Shown: positions 26,571-35,389, counted from the stretch's first letter. The stretch is 64,000 nt of DNA from Pseudomonas sp. 2FG (GCF_005502935.1 NZ_SCMP01000005.1:1-64000), one strand, 5' to 3'. The notes: generated by a model not told the origin, from the sequence alone. Translations and numbers: made by a program.

Positions 26571-26602
26571 CGGAAGATATTTTCTCCGGGGGTTTTCTGT
26601 TT
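26571..26602. terminator. Terminator hairpin between convergent units
   Basis: AAAACCCTCGG (around 26574-26584) pairs with CCGGGGGTTTT (around 26586-26596) with one mismatch, flanked by A-rich DNA on the left and TTTCTGTTTC on the right. It separates the catabolic operon from the convergent TetR gene. Confidence 0.6.
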
Positions 26603-26664
26603 CTAGGCCCCGCGCTAGACGGGGTTATGCAGTTCGCTGCATTTGGTGAACCGAACTTCTTTGG

Positions 26665-27348
26665 TCAGTTTTTCTCGCGGTCTGCCCACCCGGCAATGAC
26701 ATCAGCGGTAGAGGACTCTGCGCGTGCGCGCGTCGCTCCCATGCCGACAACCACGTTGTTGCACATCGGCACCAGGATTTCCGCCGGAGGATTGGCCACC
26801 CCTGCGAATTGACCAGCGAGTTCGAGCATGATGAATCCATGCGCGGCACTCCACAGCTGTAACGCAATGAGGGCTGGATCGATCTTGCGGACGTGTTTCG
26901 CTTCAACCAGGCGGGTGCAGGTTTTCACCAGAACGGCATAGGTCACCTTAAATGCCGCCGAGTGTCCGCCAGCAACTGGCGTCGTGGGGCAGCGTGAGGG
27001 GCTGTATCTGCCTTCGATGGAGAGACCGAACATCAAGTCGTACAGGTGGGGGTTGCTTCGTGCGAAGTCTCTGCACGCCAGAACCATCGTACACAGGTCA
27101 GTGATCGGATTCTCCGTAGCTGTAACCCGCACGAATACGCTAGTCAGCCGCTTGAATCCTTCGTCGGCCACTGCTTGAAGCAGTTCCGGAACGCCGCCGA
27201 GGTGCGTGTAGACCCCCATGGTTGAGAGGCCCGCTTCGCTTGCTACCGAGCGGGCCTTGACTTCGGATGGGCCGTTCGTTGCGAGCAGGCGGATGGCTGC
27301 CTCGACCAGACGGGTGCGTACATCAGGGAGAGAGGTATCGGTAGACAT
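26665..27348 (-). CDS. TetR-family transcriptional regulator (pathway regulator)
   Basis: 227 aa from ATG 27348 (an earlier in-frame start is less plausible). The N-terminal HTH spans ~10-55: RTRLVEAAIRLLATNGPSEVKARSVASEAGLSTMGVYTHLGGVPELLQAVADEGF. A larger ligand-binding domain includes FARSNPHLYDLMFG. Two ATAAC-N3-GTTAT operators sit 15-50 bp upstream of its start, and a third lies nearer the divergent DUF1302 gene; the same pair controls the operon at 18464. It is likely an autoregulated repressor released by a pathway intermediate such as an acyl-CoA (inference). Confidence 0.9.
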   Translation of the reverse strand: MSTDTSLPDVRTRLVEAAIRLLATNGPSEVKARSVASEAGLSTMGVYTHLGGVPELLQAVADEGFKRLTSVFVRVTATENPITDLCTMVLACRDFARSNPHLYDLMFGLSIEGRYSPSRCPTTPVAGGHSAAFKVTYAVLVKTCTRLVEAKHVRKIDPALIALQLWSAAHGFIMLELAGQFAGVANPPAEILVPMCNNVVVGMGATRARAESSTADVIAGWADREKN

Positions 27349-27362
27349 ATTGCAATGGTGCC

Positions 27363-27397
27363 ATAACGGCGTTATGTTGATCAAATAACAGTGTTAT
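27363..27397. promoter_or_regulatory. Tandem operator: two ATAAC-N3-GTTAT sites
   Basis: ATAACGGCGTTAT (27363-27375) and ATAACAGTGTTAT (27385-27397), 22 bp apart centre to centre, joined by GTTGATCAA. Same geometry as 18321-18355. Overlaps the expected TetR promoter. Confidence 0.82.
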
Positions 27398-27456
27398 TGT
27401 TTTTGGCAAATTTCTGCTGCCAGGTAGGGAGTCGGCGATTGCATCACGACCATCCT

Positions 27457-27469
27457 ATAACGTTGTTAT
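27457..27469. promoter_or_regulatory. Single ATAAC-N3-GTTAT operator
   Basis: ATAACGTTGTTAT, identical to the site at 18343-18355 and at the same distance (110 bp) from the next start codon. Likely operator for the DUF1302-DUF1329 operon. Confidence 0.78.
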
Positions 27470-27578
27470 TGCTTCGGGTCGGCAGCAAGCTCAGGGCAGG
27501 GCTGATGGCGGCAGGAGCTGGAAATTACCGATGGAGAGCGTCCTTGCCCTCCAGGCTTATCACCAGAGGATCTACGAG

Positions 27579-29381
27579 ATGACGAAGACGTATGCGCCAC
27601 CGCTGTTGGGCGCGGCGAAGCTTGGTAACACCTTTGGCTCCACTCTAGCGAGCTTCAGGCCGCACCTGCTGGCCACTGCCGTTGCCCTGGGCGGCTCTAC
27701 CCAGGCTGTCGCGATGGAGTTCAATCTTGGCGAGGTCGAAGGCAAGTTCGACTCCTCGCTATCCGTGGGGGCCAGTTGGTCGGCACGCGGTGCCGATCCC
27801 GACATGATCGGTGCCCGCAATGGCGGTCAAGCCTCTTCGCAGACCAACGATGACGGGCGTCTGAACTTCAAGAAGGGCGAAACCTTCTCGAAGATCTTCA
27901 AGGGCATTCACGACCTTGAGTTGAAGTATGGCGACACCGGTGTGTTCGTCCGCGGCAAGTACTGGTACGACTTCGAGTTGAAGGACGAGCACCGTCTGCT
28001 CTATGACATCGACGACCACAACCGCAAGGAGGCGGCTCAGGCTTCCGGCGCGCAGATCCTCGATGCCTTCCTCTACCACAACTACAACATCGCCGAGCTG
28101 CCAGGTTCGGTGCGTCTGGGTAAGCAGGTGGTGAGCTGGGGCGAGAGCACCTTTCTGCTGAACGGTATTAACTCGATCAATCCGGTTGACGTTGCAGCTT
28201 TCCGCCGCCCCGGAGCCGAGATCAAGGAAGGCCTGATTCCGGTCAATATGCTTTATGTGTCCCAGGGCCTGACCGACTCGCTGTCCGCCGAAGCGTTCTA
28301 CCAGTTGGAGTGGGATCAGACCGTACTGGACAACTGCGGCACCTTTTTCACGGGAACCGATGTGCTCGCCGATGGCTGTGACCAGCGCCTGGCATTCTCC
28401 GGCTCCGACCGCAACCCCGATCCGGCTGCCGGCTACCGCTATGTGGGTCGTATTGGCGACCGCGATGCGCGGGATGGTGGGCAGTATGGGGTAGCCCTGC
28501 GCTGGTTTGCCGAGCAGCTGAACAGTACCGAGTTCGGCCTGTATGCCCTGAACTACCACAGCCGCACGCCGATCTTCAGCACCGTGATCGGGGCCGCGCC
28601 CTTCGCCGCCGATCCGGTAACCGGCGAGGCCTCCGCCAAGTACTTTGCCGAATACCCCGAAGATATTCGGCTGTACGGCCTGAGCTTCTCCACCACGGCG
28701 GGCTCAACAGCCATTTCTGGCGAGATCAGCCATCGACCCAATATGCCGCTGCAGTTGAACTCGACCGACCTGACCCTGGGGGCGGTAGTGCCTTTGGGCT
28801 TTCTGGGGAACCCCGTGTTTACCAGTGGGCATGCCGCCACCACCGCTGGCGACGAGATTCATGGCTATGTCCGCAAACCATTCACCCAAGCCCAGGTCAC
28901 CGCTGTCCAGTTCATCGATCAAGTCATGGGCGCCGATCGTCTGACCTTGGTGGGCGAGGTCGGTTACAGCCATATCGGCGACATCAGCCAAAACGAGCTG
29001 CGCTTCGGTCGAGATGCAGTTTTCGGTAGCGGCGAGGTCCCCGGTGGATTCTGCACGGCCTTGAACGCTGACAATCCTGATGAGTGCAACGACAAGGGCT
29101 TCTTTACCTCGACGTCCTGGGGCTACAGCGCCCGAGCCATTTTGGATTACCCGGACGTCGCCGCAGGCATCAACCTGAGACCGAACCTCTCCTGGTCGCA
29201 TGACGTGGATGGCTATGGTCCGACGTTCACCGAGGGCAACAAGGCCATCAGCCTGGGGCTGGACGCCGAGTACCTGAACACCTACACCGCCAGCCTTTCC
29301 TACACCGACTTCTTCGGCGGCGAGTACAACACCAACGTTGACCGCGACTTCGTGGCACTCAGCGTTGGCGTGAATTTTTAA
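27579..29381 (+). CDS. DUF1302 family outer-membrane protein (module 1)
   Basis: 600 aa from ATG 27579. The leader region MTKTYAPPLLGAAKLGNTF... ends with ALGGSTQAVAM, a signal peptide. The mature part is Gly/aromatic rich, with many alternating beta strands (EFNLGEVEGKFDSSLSVGASWS, KSVELKYGDTGVFVRGKYWYDFELKDEH style, ending DRDFVALSVGVNF with terminal Phe), as expected for a beta-barrel. DUF1302 is a family of unknown role, often beside DUF1329. The promoter resembles that of the crotonase operon. From codon 47 on it is near-identical to the gene at 39925. Confidence 0.88.
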   Translation: MTKTYAPPLLGAAKLGNTFGSTLASFRPHLLATAVALGGSTQAVAMEFNLGEVEGKFDSSLSVGASWSARGADPDMIGARNGGQASSQTNDDGRLNFKKGETFSKIFKGIHDLELKYGDTGVFVRGKYWYDFELKDEHRLLYDIDDHNRKEAAQASGAQILDAFLYHNYNIAELPGSVRLGKQVVSWGESTFLLNGINSINPVDVAAFRRPGAEIKEGLIPVNMLYVSQGLTDSLSAEAFYQLEWDQTVLDNCGTFFTGTDVLADGCDQRLAFSGSDRNPDPAAGYRYVGRIGDRDARDGGQYGVALRWFAEQLNSTEFGLYALNYHSRTPIFSTVIGAAPFAADPVTGEASAKYFAEYPEDIRLYGLSFSTTAGSTAISGEISHRPNMPLQLNSTDLTLGAVVPLGFLGNPVFTSGHAATTAGDEIHGYVRKPFTQAQVTAVQFIDQVMGADRLTLVGEVGYSHIGDISQNELRFGRDAVFGSGEVPGGFCTALNADNPDECNDKGFFTSTSWGYSARAILDYPDVAAGINLRPNLSWSHDVDGYGPTFTEGNKAISLGLDAEYLNTYTASLSYTDFFGGEYNTNVDRDFVALSVGVNF

Positions 29382-29718
29382 GCGCCCTGGAACATTGAGG
29401 AACGATCACCCATGAAAACAATAAGTCTCTTGCTGCAATCCGGTGCTCTGGCGCTGTCTCTGCTGGCCTCCAGCGTGATGGCTGCCGTATCGGCTGATGA
29501 AGCTGCCAAACTGGGATCCACGCTGACCCCGATCGGGGCCGAGAAGGCCGGCAATGCAGATGGCTCTATCCCCGAGTGGACGGGCGGTTTACCGCAGAAC
29601 GCCGGTGCCGTCGATGCCAAAGGATTCCTGGCCGATCCGTTCGCCGACGAGCAGCCACTGTTCACCATCACCGCGCAGAATCTCGATCAGTACAAGGACA
29701 AGTTGACCCCGGGGCAGA
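27717..29718 (+). repeat. ~2.0-kb direct repeat, copy 1
   Basis: This tract matches 40015-42015 with a constant offset (12,298, then 12,297 after a one-base difference between the genes). It covers all of DUF1302 beyond the leader and the first ~100 codons of DUF1329. Identity is high overall and almost complete from about 28,680 to 29,570. Sequences diverge abruptly at both edges. Confidence 0.88.
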
Positions 29719-30779
29719 TTGCGCTGCTCAAGCGCTACCCGAGCAGCTACAAAATGCCGGTGTACAAGACCCATCGCTCCGCCAGCGTACCGCAAAGCGT
29801 GCTGGCTGAAGCCAAGTCCAACGCGGTCAACACCAGGCTGGTCGAAGGTGGCAATGGTCTGGAGAACTTCCATAACTCCTACGCCTTTCCAATTCCACAG
29901 AATGGTTTGGAAGTGATCTGGAACCACATCACCCGTTACCGTGGCGGCTCTGTCAGGCGTCTGTTGGCCCAGGCCATGCCGCAGGTAAATGGCTCCTACA
30001 ACCTGGTGACCATGCAGGACGACTTCGCCTGGCCCATCAGCCTCACCAAAAACGATCCGAGCGAGGCAAGTAACGTGCTGTTCTACTATAAGCAGCGCGT
30101 GACCGGGCCTGCTCGGCTGGCCGGTGATGTGCTGCTGGTGCACGAAACCATCAATCAGGTGAAGGAGCCGCGTCTGGCCTGGCTGTACAACGCCGGTCAG
30201 CGTCGCGTGCGCCGTGCCCCGCAGGCAGCCTACGATGGCCCGGGTACTGCCGCCGACGGCCTTGGCGTTACCGACAACCTGGATCTCTACAATGGTGCGC
30301 CAGACCGTTACGAGTGGAAGCTGAGCGGCAAGAAGGAAATCTACATTCCTTACAACAGCTACAAGCTCGACTCGCCGCAGCTGAAGTACGACGACATCGT
30401 CAGAGCGGGTCACATCAACCAGGATCTGACCCGTTACGAGCTGCATCGGGTCTGGCATGTGACTGCCACCTTGAAACCCGGTGCGCGTCACATCTACGCC
30501 AAGCGTGATTACTTCATCGACGAGGACACCTGGCAGATCGCCGAAGCTGACCACTATGACGGTCGCGGCGACCTGTGGCGCGTCGGTGAGGGCCACTCCC
30601 AGTTCTACTATCACAAGCAAGTGCCCTGGTACACGATGGAAGCCCTGTACGAGCTGACCTCCGGTCGTTACCTGGCTGTCGGTATGAAGAACGAGGAGAA
30701 ACGGTCTTACGATTTTGGCGGGGCGACGATGGCGGGCGACTATACCCCAGCGGCTCTACGCCAAACCGGCGTGCGCTGA
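29412..30779 (+). CDS. DUF1329 family exported protein (module 1)
   Basis: 455 aa, signal peptide MKTISLLLQSGALALSLLASSVMAA. Family features: LTPIGAEKAGNADGSIPEWTGGLP, EVIWNHITRYRGGSV, YNAGQRRVRRAPQ, YNGAPDRYEW, RHIYAKRDYFIDEDTWQIAEADHYDGRG. Periplasmic or outer-membrane location expected. It follows DUF1302 by 30 bp, so the pair is one transcription unit. Probable partner of the barrel protein in moving a hydrophobic compound (inference). The first ~100 codons are near-identical to the module 2 gene, and the remainder is only moderately similar. Confidence 0.88.
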   Translation: MKTISLLLQSGALALSLLASSVMAAVSADEAAKLGSTLTPIGAEKAGNADGSIPEWTGGLPQNAGAVDAKGFLADPFADEQPLFTITAQNLDQYKDKLTPGQIALLKRYPSSYKMPVYKTHRSASVPQSVLAEAKSNAVNTRLVEGGNGLENFHNSYAFPIPQNGLEVIWNHITRYRGGSVRRLLAQAMPQVNGSYNLVTMQDDFAWPISLTKNDPSEASNVLFYYKQRVTGPARLAGDVLLVHETINQVKEPRLAWLYNAGQRRVRRAPQAAYDGPGTAADGLGVTDNLDLYNGAPDRYEWKLSGKKEIYIPYNSYKLDSPQLKYDDIVRAGHINQDLTRYELHRVWHVTATLKPGARHIYAKRDYFIDEDTWQIAEADHYDGRGDLWRVGEGHSQFYYHKQVPWYTMEALYELTSGRYLAVGMKNEEKRSYDFGGATMAGDYTPAALRQTGVR

Positions 30780-31188
30780 GTTTGTAGATGAGTTAAGGCG
30801 GGCTGCGCAGCAGCTTCTTGGTGGTGCACCCGGTAGGGTGCATCCACTTTACGGGCGCGAGGCCCAACAAGGTAGTGCTGTGGGTCAGCTCTCATGGGAG
30901 GGGCAGGCCAATAGTTATCAGCCTGGCGTGGATGCTGCGAGCGTTCCATCGAGTGAGCAGGTGATCCAGGTCATCAGGTGGCGTGGAAGCAAGCGATCCT
31001 TGCTTTGGGTTCGGCCCACTGTGTTCATTTCGACGGTGGCTTTGGTCTGTTCTGTTCGCTCAAGCTGCACCGGCCGCAGCGTTTTTTCGGCAAGCCACTG
31101 CCTGACACTGCGGCACCGTTTTACTCCGAGCCACATTGATAGTTACACCTCTGTAAAGAGCAGGGTTGCCAACCTTGAGTGGAACTAT
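30780..31188. other. Gene-free interval
   Basis: About 410 bp between DUF1329 and the second TetR gene. No terminator with a T tract, no credible open frame with a start signal, and no palindrome was found apart from the operator at its right edge. Confidence 0.4.
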
Positions 31189-31206
31189 ATATGATGACCG
31201 TCATGC
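31189..31206. promoter_or_regulatory. Operator candidate overlapping TetR start codon
   Basis: ATATGATGACCGTCATGC is an imperfect palindrome (TGA...TCA core), nearly the same as ATATGATGCGCGTCATAT at 31834-31851. The overlap with ATG 31191 suggests autorepression by the TetR protein encoded there. Confidence 0.65.
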
Positions 31207-31793
31207 AGATACCCAAACGAACTCCTCGTGGTCGTAAAGAAGTCACACACGAACGCATCGTTGAGGTTGCCGCGCGCGCCATTCGGCGCAGCGGATACGG
31301 CGGTACCGGCGTTGCTGACATCATGAAAGAGGCCGGGCTGACGCATGGCGGCTTCTACGCCCACTTCGCATCGCGCGAGGCTCTGCTCGCCGAGGCTGCT
31401 GACCGTGCCGGCGCCGAGGCTGTCGCAGCGGCGGCGCACATCGCCGCTGCGGCACCACCAGCGCAGGCCCTGTCGGCTCTGGTGCGTAGCTATCTCTCGA
31501 AGGCGCATTTGGAAGGCGTTGAGATGGGTTGTCCGATTGCTGCCCTCGGCTCGGAGATGCCGCGCCAGGCACCTGAGGTGCGGCGCGTGGCCACCTGCCG
31601 GATCAAGGAGATGATCGATGTTGTTGCCCGTCAGTTGCCTGACTGGGGACAGCCAGGCGCACACGAGCATGCACTCGTAACTGTGGCCACGATGGTCGGC
31701 ACACTGTTGCTGGCGCGTGCGGTCGATGACCCGAAACTCTCCGATGCATTGCTTGAGGCGACGCTGAAGCACCTCGCGCCAGGTGCAGACTAA
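31191..31793 (+). CDS. TetR-family regulator
   Basis: 200 aa starting at ATG 31191 (GTGGA site; ATG 31194 and 31203 also possible). HTH: HERIVEVAARAIRRSGYGGTGVADIMKEAGLTHGGFYAHFASREALLAEAADRA (residues ~20-72). The GGFYAHF recognition helix is typical of regulators controlling SDR and enoyl reductase genes. The C-terminal domain is small (TIGR-type AcrR). It lies upstream of the SDR gene (31921), with matching operators in front of both, so it likely represses itself and that operon. Confidence 0.9.
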   Translation: MMTVMQIPKRTPRGRKEVTHERIVEVAARAIRRSGYGGTGVADIMKEAGLTHGGFYAHFASREALLAEAADRAGAEAVAAAAHIAAAAPPAQALSALVRSYLSKAHLEGVEMGCPIAALGSEMPRQAPEVRRVATCRIKEMIDVVARQLPDWGQPGAHEHALVTVATMVGTLLLARAVDDPKLSDALLEATLKHLAPGAD

Positions 31794-31833
31794 TTCGATC
31801 TGTGCTCCACGCCGGCCTTTTTTATGAGTAAAA

Positions 31834-31851
31834 ATATGATGCGCGTCATAT
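31834..31851. promoter_or_regulatory. Operator candidate upstream of SDR operon
   Basis: ATATGA-TGCGCG-TCATAT, with perfect 6-bp arms; 70 bp before the SDR start. Twin of the site at 31189-31206. Confidence 0.7.
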
Positions 31852-31920
31852 CTGCAGTCTCGCGGTGACCAAGCCCGCCTCCCCACTGGGAGGCATTCCA
31901 TGAGGTTCGAGAGGAAGGAC

Positions 31921-32733
31921 ATGATGAAAAGCAAGATAGCGCTCGTTACGGGCGCCTCGTCAGGCATTGGCGAAGCCACGGCAAAGCGACTCGCGGGGGC
32001 AGGCTATAAGGTCTATGGCACTAGCAGGCGGGGAGCTCAAGCGGGTCAGCGACCATTCGAGATGCTGCCGCTCGACGTGACCAGCGATGAGTCTGTCGAA
32101 GCCGTCGTCAGAGAGGTGATACGCCTGGAGGGGAGGATCGACCTGCTGGTGAACAATGCCGGCTTTGGTGTCGCCCCAGCGGGGGCGGAGGAGAGTTCGA
32201 TTGAGCAGGCCCGAGCGATCTTCGACACCAACTTCTTCGGCATTGTCCGTATGACCCGCGCCGTCGTGCCCTACATGCGACAGCAGGGGAGTGGCCACAT
32301 CATCAACATCGGCTCCGTGCTGGGCTTCTTGCCGATGCCGTACATGGCGCTTTATGCGGCCACCAAACATGCGGTCGAGGGTTACTCGGAATCACTCGAT
32401 CATGAGCTGCGCACCTTCGGCATCCGGGTTTCGGTCATCGAGCCCGCGAGCACGAACACCCAGTTCGACGCGAACCTGCTGGAGCCCGACGCCAAGCTCG
32501 ATGAGTACCGCGAGATCCGTGCGTTTATGGGCAAAAAGATGCAGAAGCTCGTCGAGGCTGGTGATCCGCCTGGCGTCGTGGCCGACACCGTGCTGCAGGC
32601 CGCCCTCGCGGCCCGCCCGAAACTCCGCTACGCCGCTGGTAGACGCGCCAGCTTCGTGCACTTCCTACGCAGGTTCGCACCCGCTGGCGTGATGGATAGC
32701 GGGATTCGCAAGGATCTGGGACTCGACGCCTAA
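31921..32733 (+). CDS. SDR-family oxidoreductase
   Basis: 270 aa from ATG 31921, with GAGGAAGGAC upstream. TGASSGIG (~9-16), GTSRRG suggesting NADPH preference, NNAGFG (~80-85), INIGSVLG (Ser) and YAATKHA (Tyr/Lys). The C-terminus has FVHFLRRFAPAGVMDSGIRKDLGL, typical of the 'oxidoreductase with SDR activity' group found beside TetR regulators. Probably co-transcribed with the acrylyl-CoA reductase-like gene 40 bp downstream. Confidence 0.92.
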   Translation: MMKSKIALVTGASSGIGEATAKRLAGAGYKVYGTSRRGAQAGQRPFEMLPLDVTSDESVEAVVREVIRLEGRIDLLVNNAGFGVAPAGAEESSIEQARAIFDTNFFGIVRMTRAVVPYMRQQGSGHIINIGSVLGFLPMPYMALYAATKHAVEGYSESLDHELRTFGIRVSVIEPASTNTQFDANLLEPDAKLDEYREIRAFMGKKMQKLVEAGDPPGVVADTVLQAALAARPKLRYAAGRRASFVHFLRRFAPAGVMDSGIRKDLGLDA

Positions 32734-32773
32734 ACCGCGTCCCTTGGCAGCACAGTCAATTAAGGAGAGAACG

Positions 32774-33760
32774 ATGACCTTCAAAGCACTGCTCGCAACC
32801 CAGACCGACGGCAAGATCTCGACCAATGTGGTCGACATGCATGAGCAAGATCTCATGCCCGGAGATGTCACCGTCAAAGTCGACTATTCGACGGTGAACT
32901 ACAAAGACGCGTTGGCCCTTTCTGGGTACGCCGACGTCATCAAGCAGTTCCCACTGATTCCCGGTATCGACTTTGCCGGCACCGTTGAGGCTTCCTCTTA
33001 TCCTGGCATCGAGGTTGGTGACCGTGTGGTTGCCAACAGTTGGGGGTTGAGCCAGACCCACCACGGCGGCTTCGCACAGAAGGCGCGGGTGAAGGGCGAG
33101 TGGCTGGTCAAGATTCCGGAGGTCTTTTCCACCCGGGATGCTATGGCAATTGGTACGGCCGGCTACACGGCGATGCTGTCCGTACTGGCCCTGGAGCATG
33201 GCGGCCTCACACCACAGCGTGGCGACATCCTCGTCACGGGGGCCAACGGCGGTGTCGGTTCCATCGCCATTGCGATCTTGTCGAGTCTCGGTTATCGCGT
33301 CATCGCCTCGACTGGTCGTCTCGACGAGGGGGAGTATCTGCGCAGTCTCGGTGCGGCGGAGATCATCGACCGCCGGACACTGGCGGAGCAGGGCGCCCCG
33401 ATCTCGCGCGAAAGATGGGCGGGTGCGGTGGATTCGGTCGGCAGTTATACGCTGGCGAATGTACTGGCGCAGACCCAGTATCGCGGCGTGGTCACCGCCT
33501 GCGGCTTGGCCCAGGGCGCGGATCTTCCTGGATCGGTTCTACCCTTCATCCTGCGTAACGTGACTCTGGCTGGCATTGACTCGGTCAACGCCCCGCAGGA
33601 AGCCCGTATCCAGGCCTGGTCGCGCCTGGCGCGTGATCTGGACTTGAGCAAGCTCGCGCGCACGACTCAGGTGGTTGGCTTGGCCGAGGTGCCCGCGGTC
33701 GTAGGCCGGATGTTCGCCGGGAAAGTCCAGGGTCGCACCGTGGTCGACGTCAACGCGTGA
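32774..33760 (+). CDS. Acrylyl-CoA reductase-like quinone oxidoreductase (AcuI/YhdH family)
   Basis: 328 aa from ATG 32774 with AAGGAGA. MDR fold without zinc: MTFKALLATQTDGKISTNV, STVNYKDALALSGYADVIKQFPLIPGIDFAGTV, GYTAMLSVLALEHGGLTP and the NADPH motif ILVTGANGGVGSIAIAILSSLGYRV. YhdH/AcuI proteins reduce acrylyl-CoA to propionyl-CoA with NADPH, so here it may detoxify or reduce an enoyl-CoA. Co-transcribed with the SDR gene. Confidence 0.92.
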   Translation: MTFKALLATQTDGKISTNVVDMHEQDLMPGDVTVKVDYSTVNYKDALALSGYADVIKQFPLIPGIDFAGTVEASSYPGIEVGDRVVANSWGLSQTHHGGFAQKARVKGEWLVKIPEVFSTRDAMAIGTAGYTAMLSVLALEHGGLTPQRGDILVTGANGGVGSIAIAILSSLGYRVIASTGRLDEGEYLRSLGAAEIIDRRTLAEQGAPISRERWAGAVDSVGSYTLANVLAQTQYRGVVTACGLAQGADLPGSVLPFILRNVTLAGIDSVNAPQEARIQAWSRLARDLDLSKLARTTQVVGLAEVPAVVGRMFAGKVQGRTVVDVNA

Positions 33761-33846
33761 CGATGTCGCGCCCGCTTTGCTCGGCGACAGGCAGGAAGTC
33801 GCCGGGCCTGATCCATCTCCAACCCGTCACAGAACCTTAGGTCGCA

Positions 33847-34236
33847 ATGATGAAACTGAATTTCCGAACTCTCGCGATTCTGTCCGCGCTGCTTTTCTTC
33901 GCTTTGGCGCTCACCTGGATGTTTGCGCCCGATCTCGTGCTGTCCAGTTGGGGCGTAGAACTCTCCTACCCTGTCGGACTGGTAGGTCGACGTGCTGCTG
34001 CTTTGTATGCAGGGTTCGGGGTCATGTTCTTCTTGGCAAGGAACGCGGAGCCATCAGCCGCCCGCTCAGCACTGATCAGAGGGGTTCAGCTGACCGGTTT
34101 GATACTTGCGGCACTTGGTGCTTTTGAGTTTGTCACGGGGCATGCAGAGCGTGGAATCCTGGTTGCTGTGCTAATCGAAATCGCATTGGTTCTGGCGTTC
34201 TCTTGCGTCGGCTGTGCCAGAAAAACCAACCATTGA
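33847..34236 (+). CDS. Small integral membrane protein, 129 aa
   Basis: About four hydrophobic helices: LAILSALLFFALALTWMFAPDLVLS, RAAALYAGFGVMFFLAR, GVQLTGLILAALGAFEFVTG and GILVAVLIEIALVLAFSCVGCA. The start is at ATG 33847 or the adjacent ATG 33850. No recognised enzymatic motif; resembles small DUF4345-like proteins. It follows the AcuI-like gene by 86 bp and may belong to that unit. Confidence 0.75.
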   Translation: MMKLNFRTLAILSALLFFALALTWMFAPDLVLSSWGVELSYPVGLVGRRAAALYAGFGVMFFLARNAEPSAARSALIRGVQLTGLILAALGAFEFVTGHAERGILVAVLIEIALVLAFSCVGCARKTNH

Positions 34237-34347
34237 AAAGCGGTATGCATGTCAGCAGCCGAGTCAAACAGCAGGTGCGGAACTGCTTGCGTACAGTCGC
34301 GCAGCTGTCAGTGAGAGCCGCTCATTCAAAATTAAACTAGGTAGAGC

Positions 34348-35352
34348 ATGATGAAAGCATTTGTAATCAAGCGTTATGGAAAAAAGGTGGCATTGCAGTC
34401 TGCCGAAATGCCGGAGCCAAAGCTGGGGGAGCATGACGTATTAGTCAAGATTCACGCTGCGAGTGTGAACCCTCTGGACGCCAAGATTCGAGATGGGGAG
34501 TTCAAACTCATACTGCCTTATCGCCTGCCGCTCGTTCTGGGTAACGATCTGGCTGGGGTCGTGGTCCGGGTTGGTTCGAAAGTACGGCGCTTCAAGCAAG
34601 GTGATGAAGTCTATGCCCGGCCGGATGATGATCGAATCGGGGCTTTCGCAGAGTTTATCGCGATCAAAGAAGACTCCCTGGCGATCAAGCCAGAAAAACT
34701 CTCCATGGAAGAAGCAGCGTCCATACCTCTGGTTGGTTTGACCGCCTGGCAAGCGCTGGTCGAAAGAGCCAACCTGAAGAAAGGGCAAAAAGTTCTCATC
34801 CACGCAGGCTCCGGCGGAGTAGGAACATTTGCCATTCAGCTGGCGAAGCACCTGGGTGCAACCGTTGCCACGACAACCAGCACCGCGAATGTCGAGCTGG
34901 TGAAAAAACTCGGTGCGGATATTGTCATCGACTACAAGAAGGATGATTTCGAGAAGACCCTGCGTGGTTACGACGTAGTTCTTAACAGCCTGGGCGCCGA
35001 TACGCTCGAAAAATCCCTAAGCGTGCTGAAGCCGGGTGGCAGGCTCATCTCGATTTCCGGTCCGCCTGACCTCGACTTTGCAAAAAGCGCTGGCTTATCC
35101 GGGTTCCTGAAGCTGGTCATGCGCCTTTTGAGCTTTGGAATCAGGAAAAAAGCCAAACGCCATCAGGTGAGTTACTCCTTCCTGTTCATGCGAGCGAGTG
35201 GAGAGCAGTTGCGCAAGATCGCTGCTCTCATCGACTCCGGAGTCATACGCCCGGTTGTGGACAAGGTCTTCCCATTCGAGTCGACCAACGAGGCATTGAC
35301 CTACGTCGATACAGGTCGTGCCAAAGGCAAGGTCGTCGTGAAGGTTAAATGA
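34348..35352 (+). CDS. NADP-dependent oxidoreductase (zinc-free MDR, QOR-like)
   Basis: 334 aa. Motifs: VKIHAASVNPLDAKIRDGEF, LVLGNDLAGVV, GLTAWQALVERANLKKGQKVLIHAGSGGVGTFAIQLAKHLGA (Rossmann AGSGGVG), and the C-terminus FPFESTNEALTYVDTGRAKGKVVVKVK. Likely reduces a quinone or enone with NADPH. It is a paralogue (same family, clear similarity) of the minus-strand gene at 36893. Codon use is noticeably less GC-biased than its neighbours (frequent AAA, GAA), suggesting separate acquisition. An AGGTAGAGC site precedes the ATGATG start. Confidence 0.9.
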   Translation: MMKAFVIKRYGKKVALQSAEMPEPKLGEHDVLVKIHAASVNPLDAKIRDGEFKLILPYRLPLVLGNDLAGVVVRVGSKVRRFKQGDEVYARPDDDRIGAFAEFIAIKEDSLAIKPEKLSMEEAASIPLVGLTAWQALVERANLKKGQKVLIHAGSGGVGTFAIQLAKHLGATVATTTSTANVELVKKLGADIVIDYKKDDFEKTLRGYDVVLNSLGADTLEKSLSVLKPGGRLISISGPPDLDFAKSAGLSGFLKLVMRLLSFGIRKKAKRHQVSYSFLFMRASGEQLRKIAALIDSGVIRPVVDKVFPFESTNEALTYVDTGRAKGKVVVKVK

Positions 35353-35373
35353 AAAATAATCTTGCTCGATATT

Positions 35374-35389
35374 GAGCGAGTACTCGCTC
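35374..35389. repeat. 16-bp perfect palindrome
   Basis: GAGCGAGTACTCGCTC is fully self-complementary, 64 bp before the DUF2147 gene and just after the oxidoreductase stop. It could be an operator or a small transcription-stop hairpin; there is no T tract. Confidence 0.4.
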
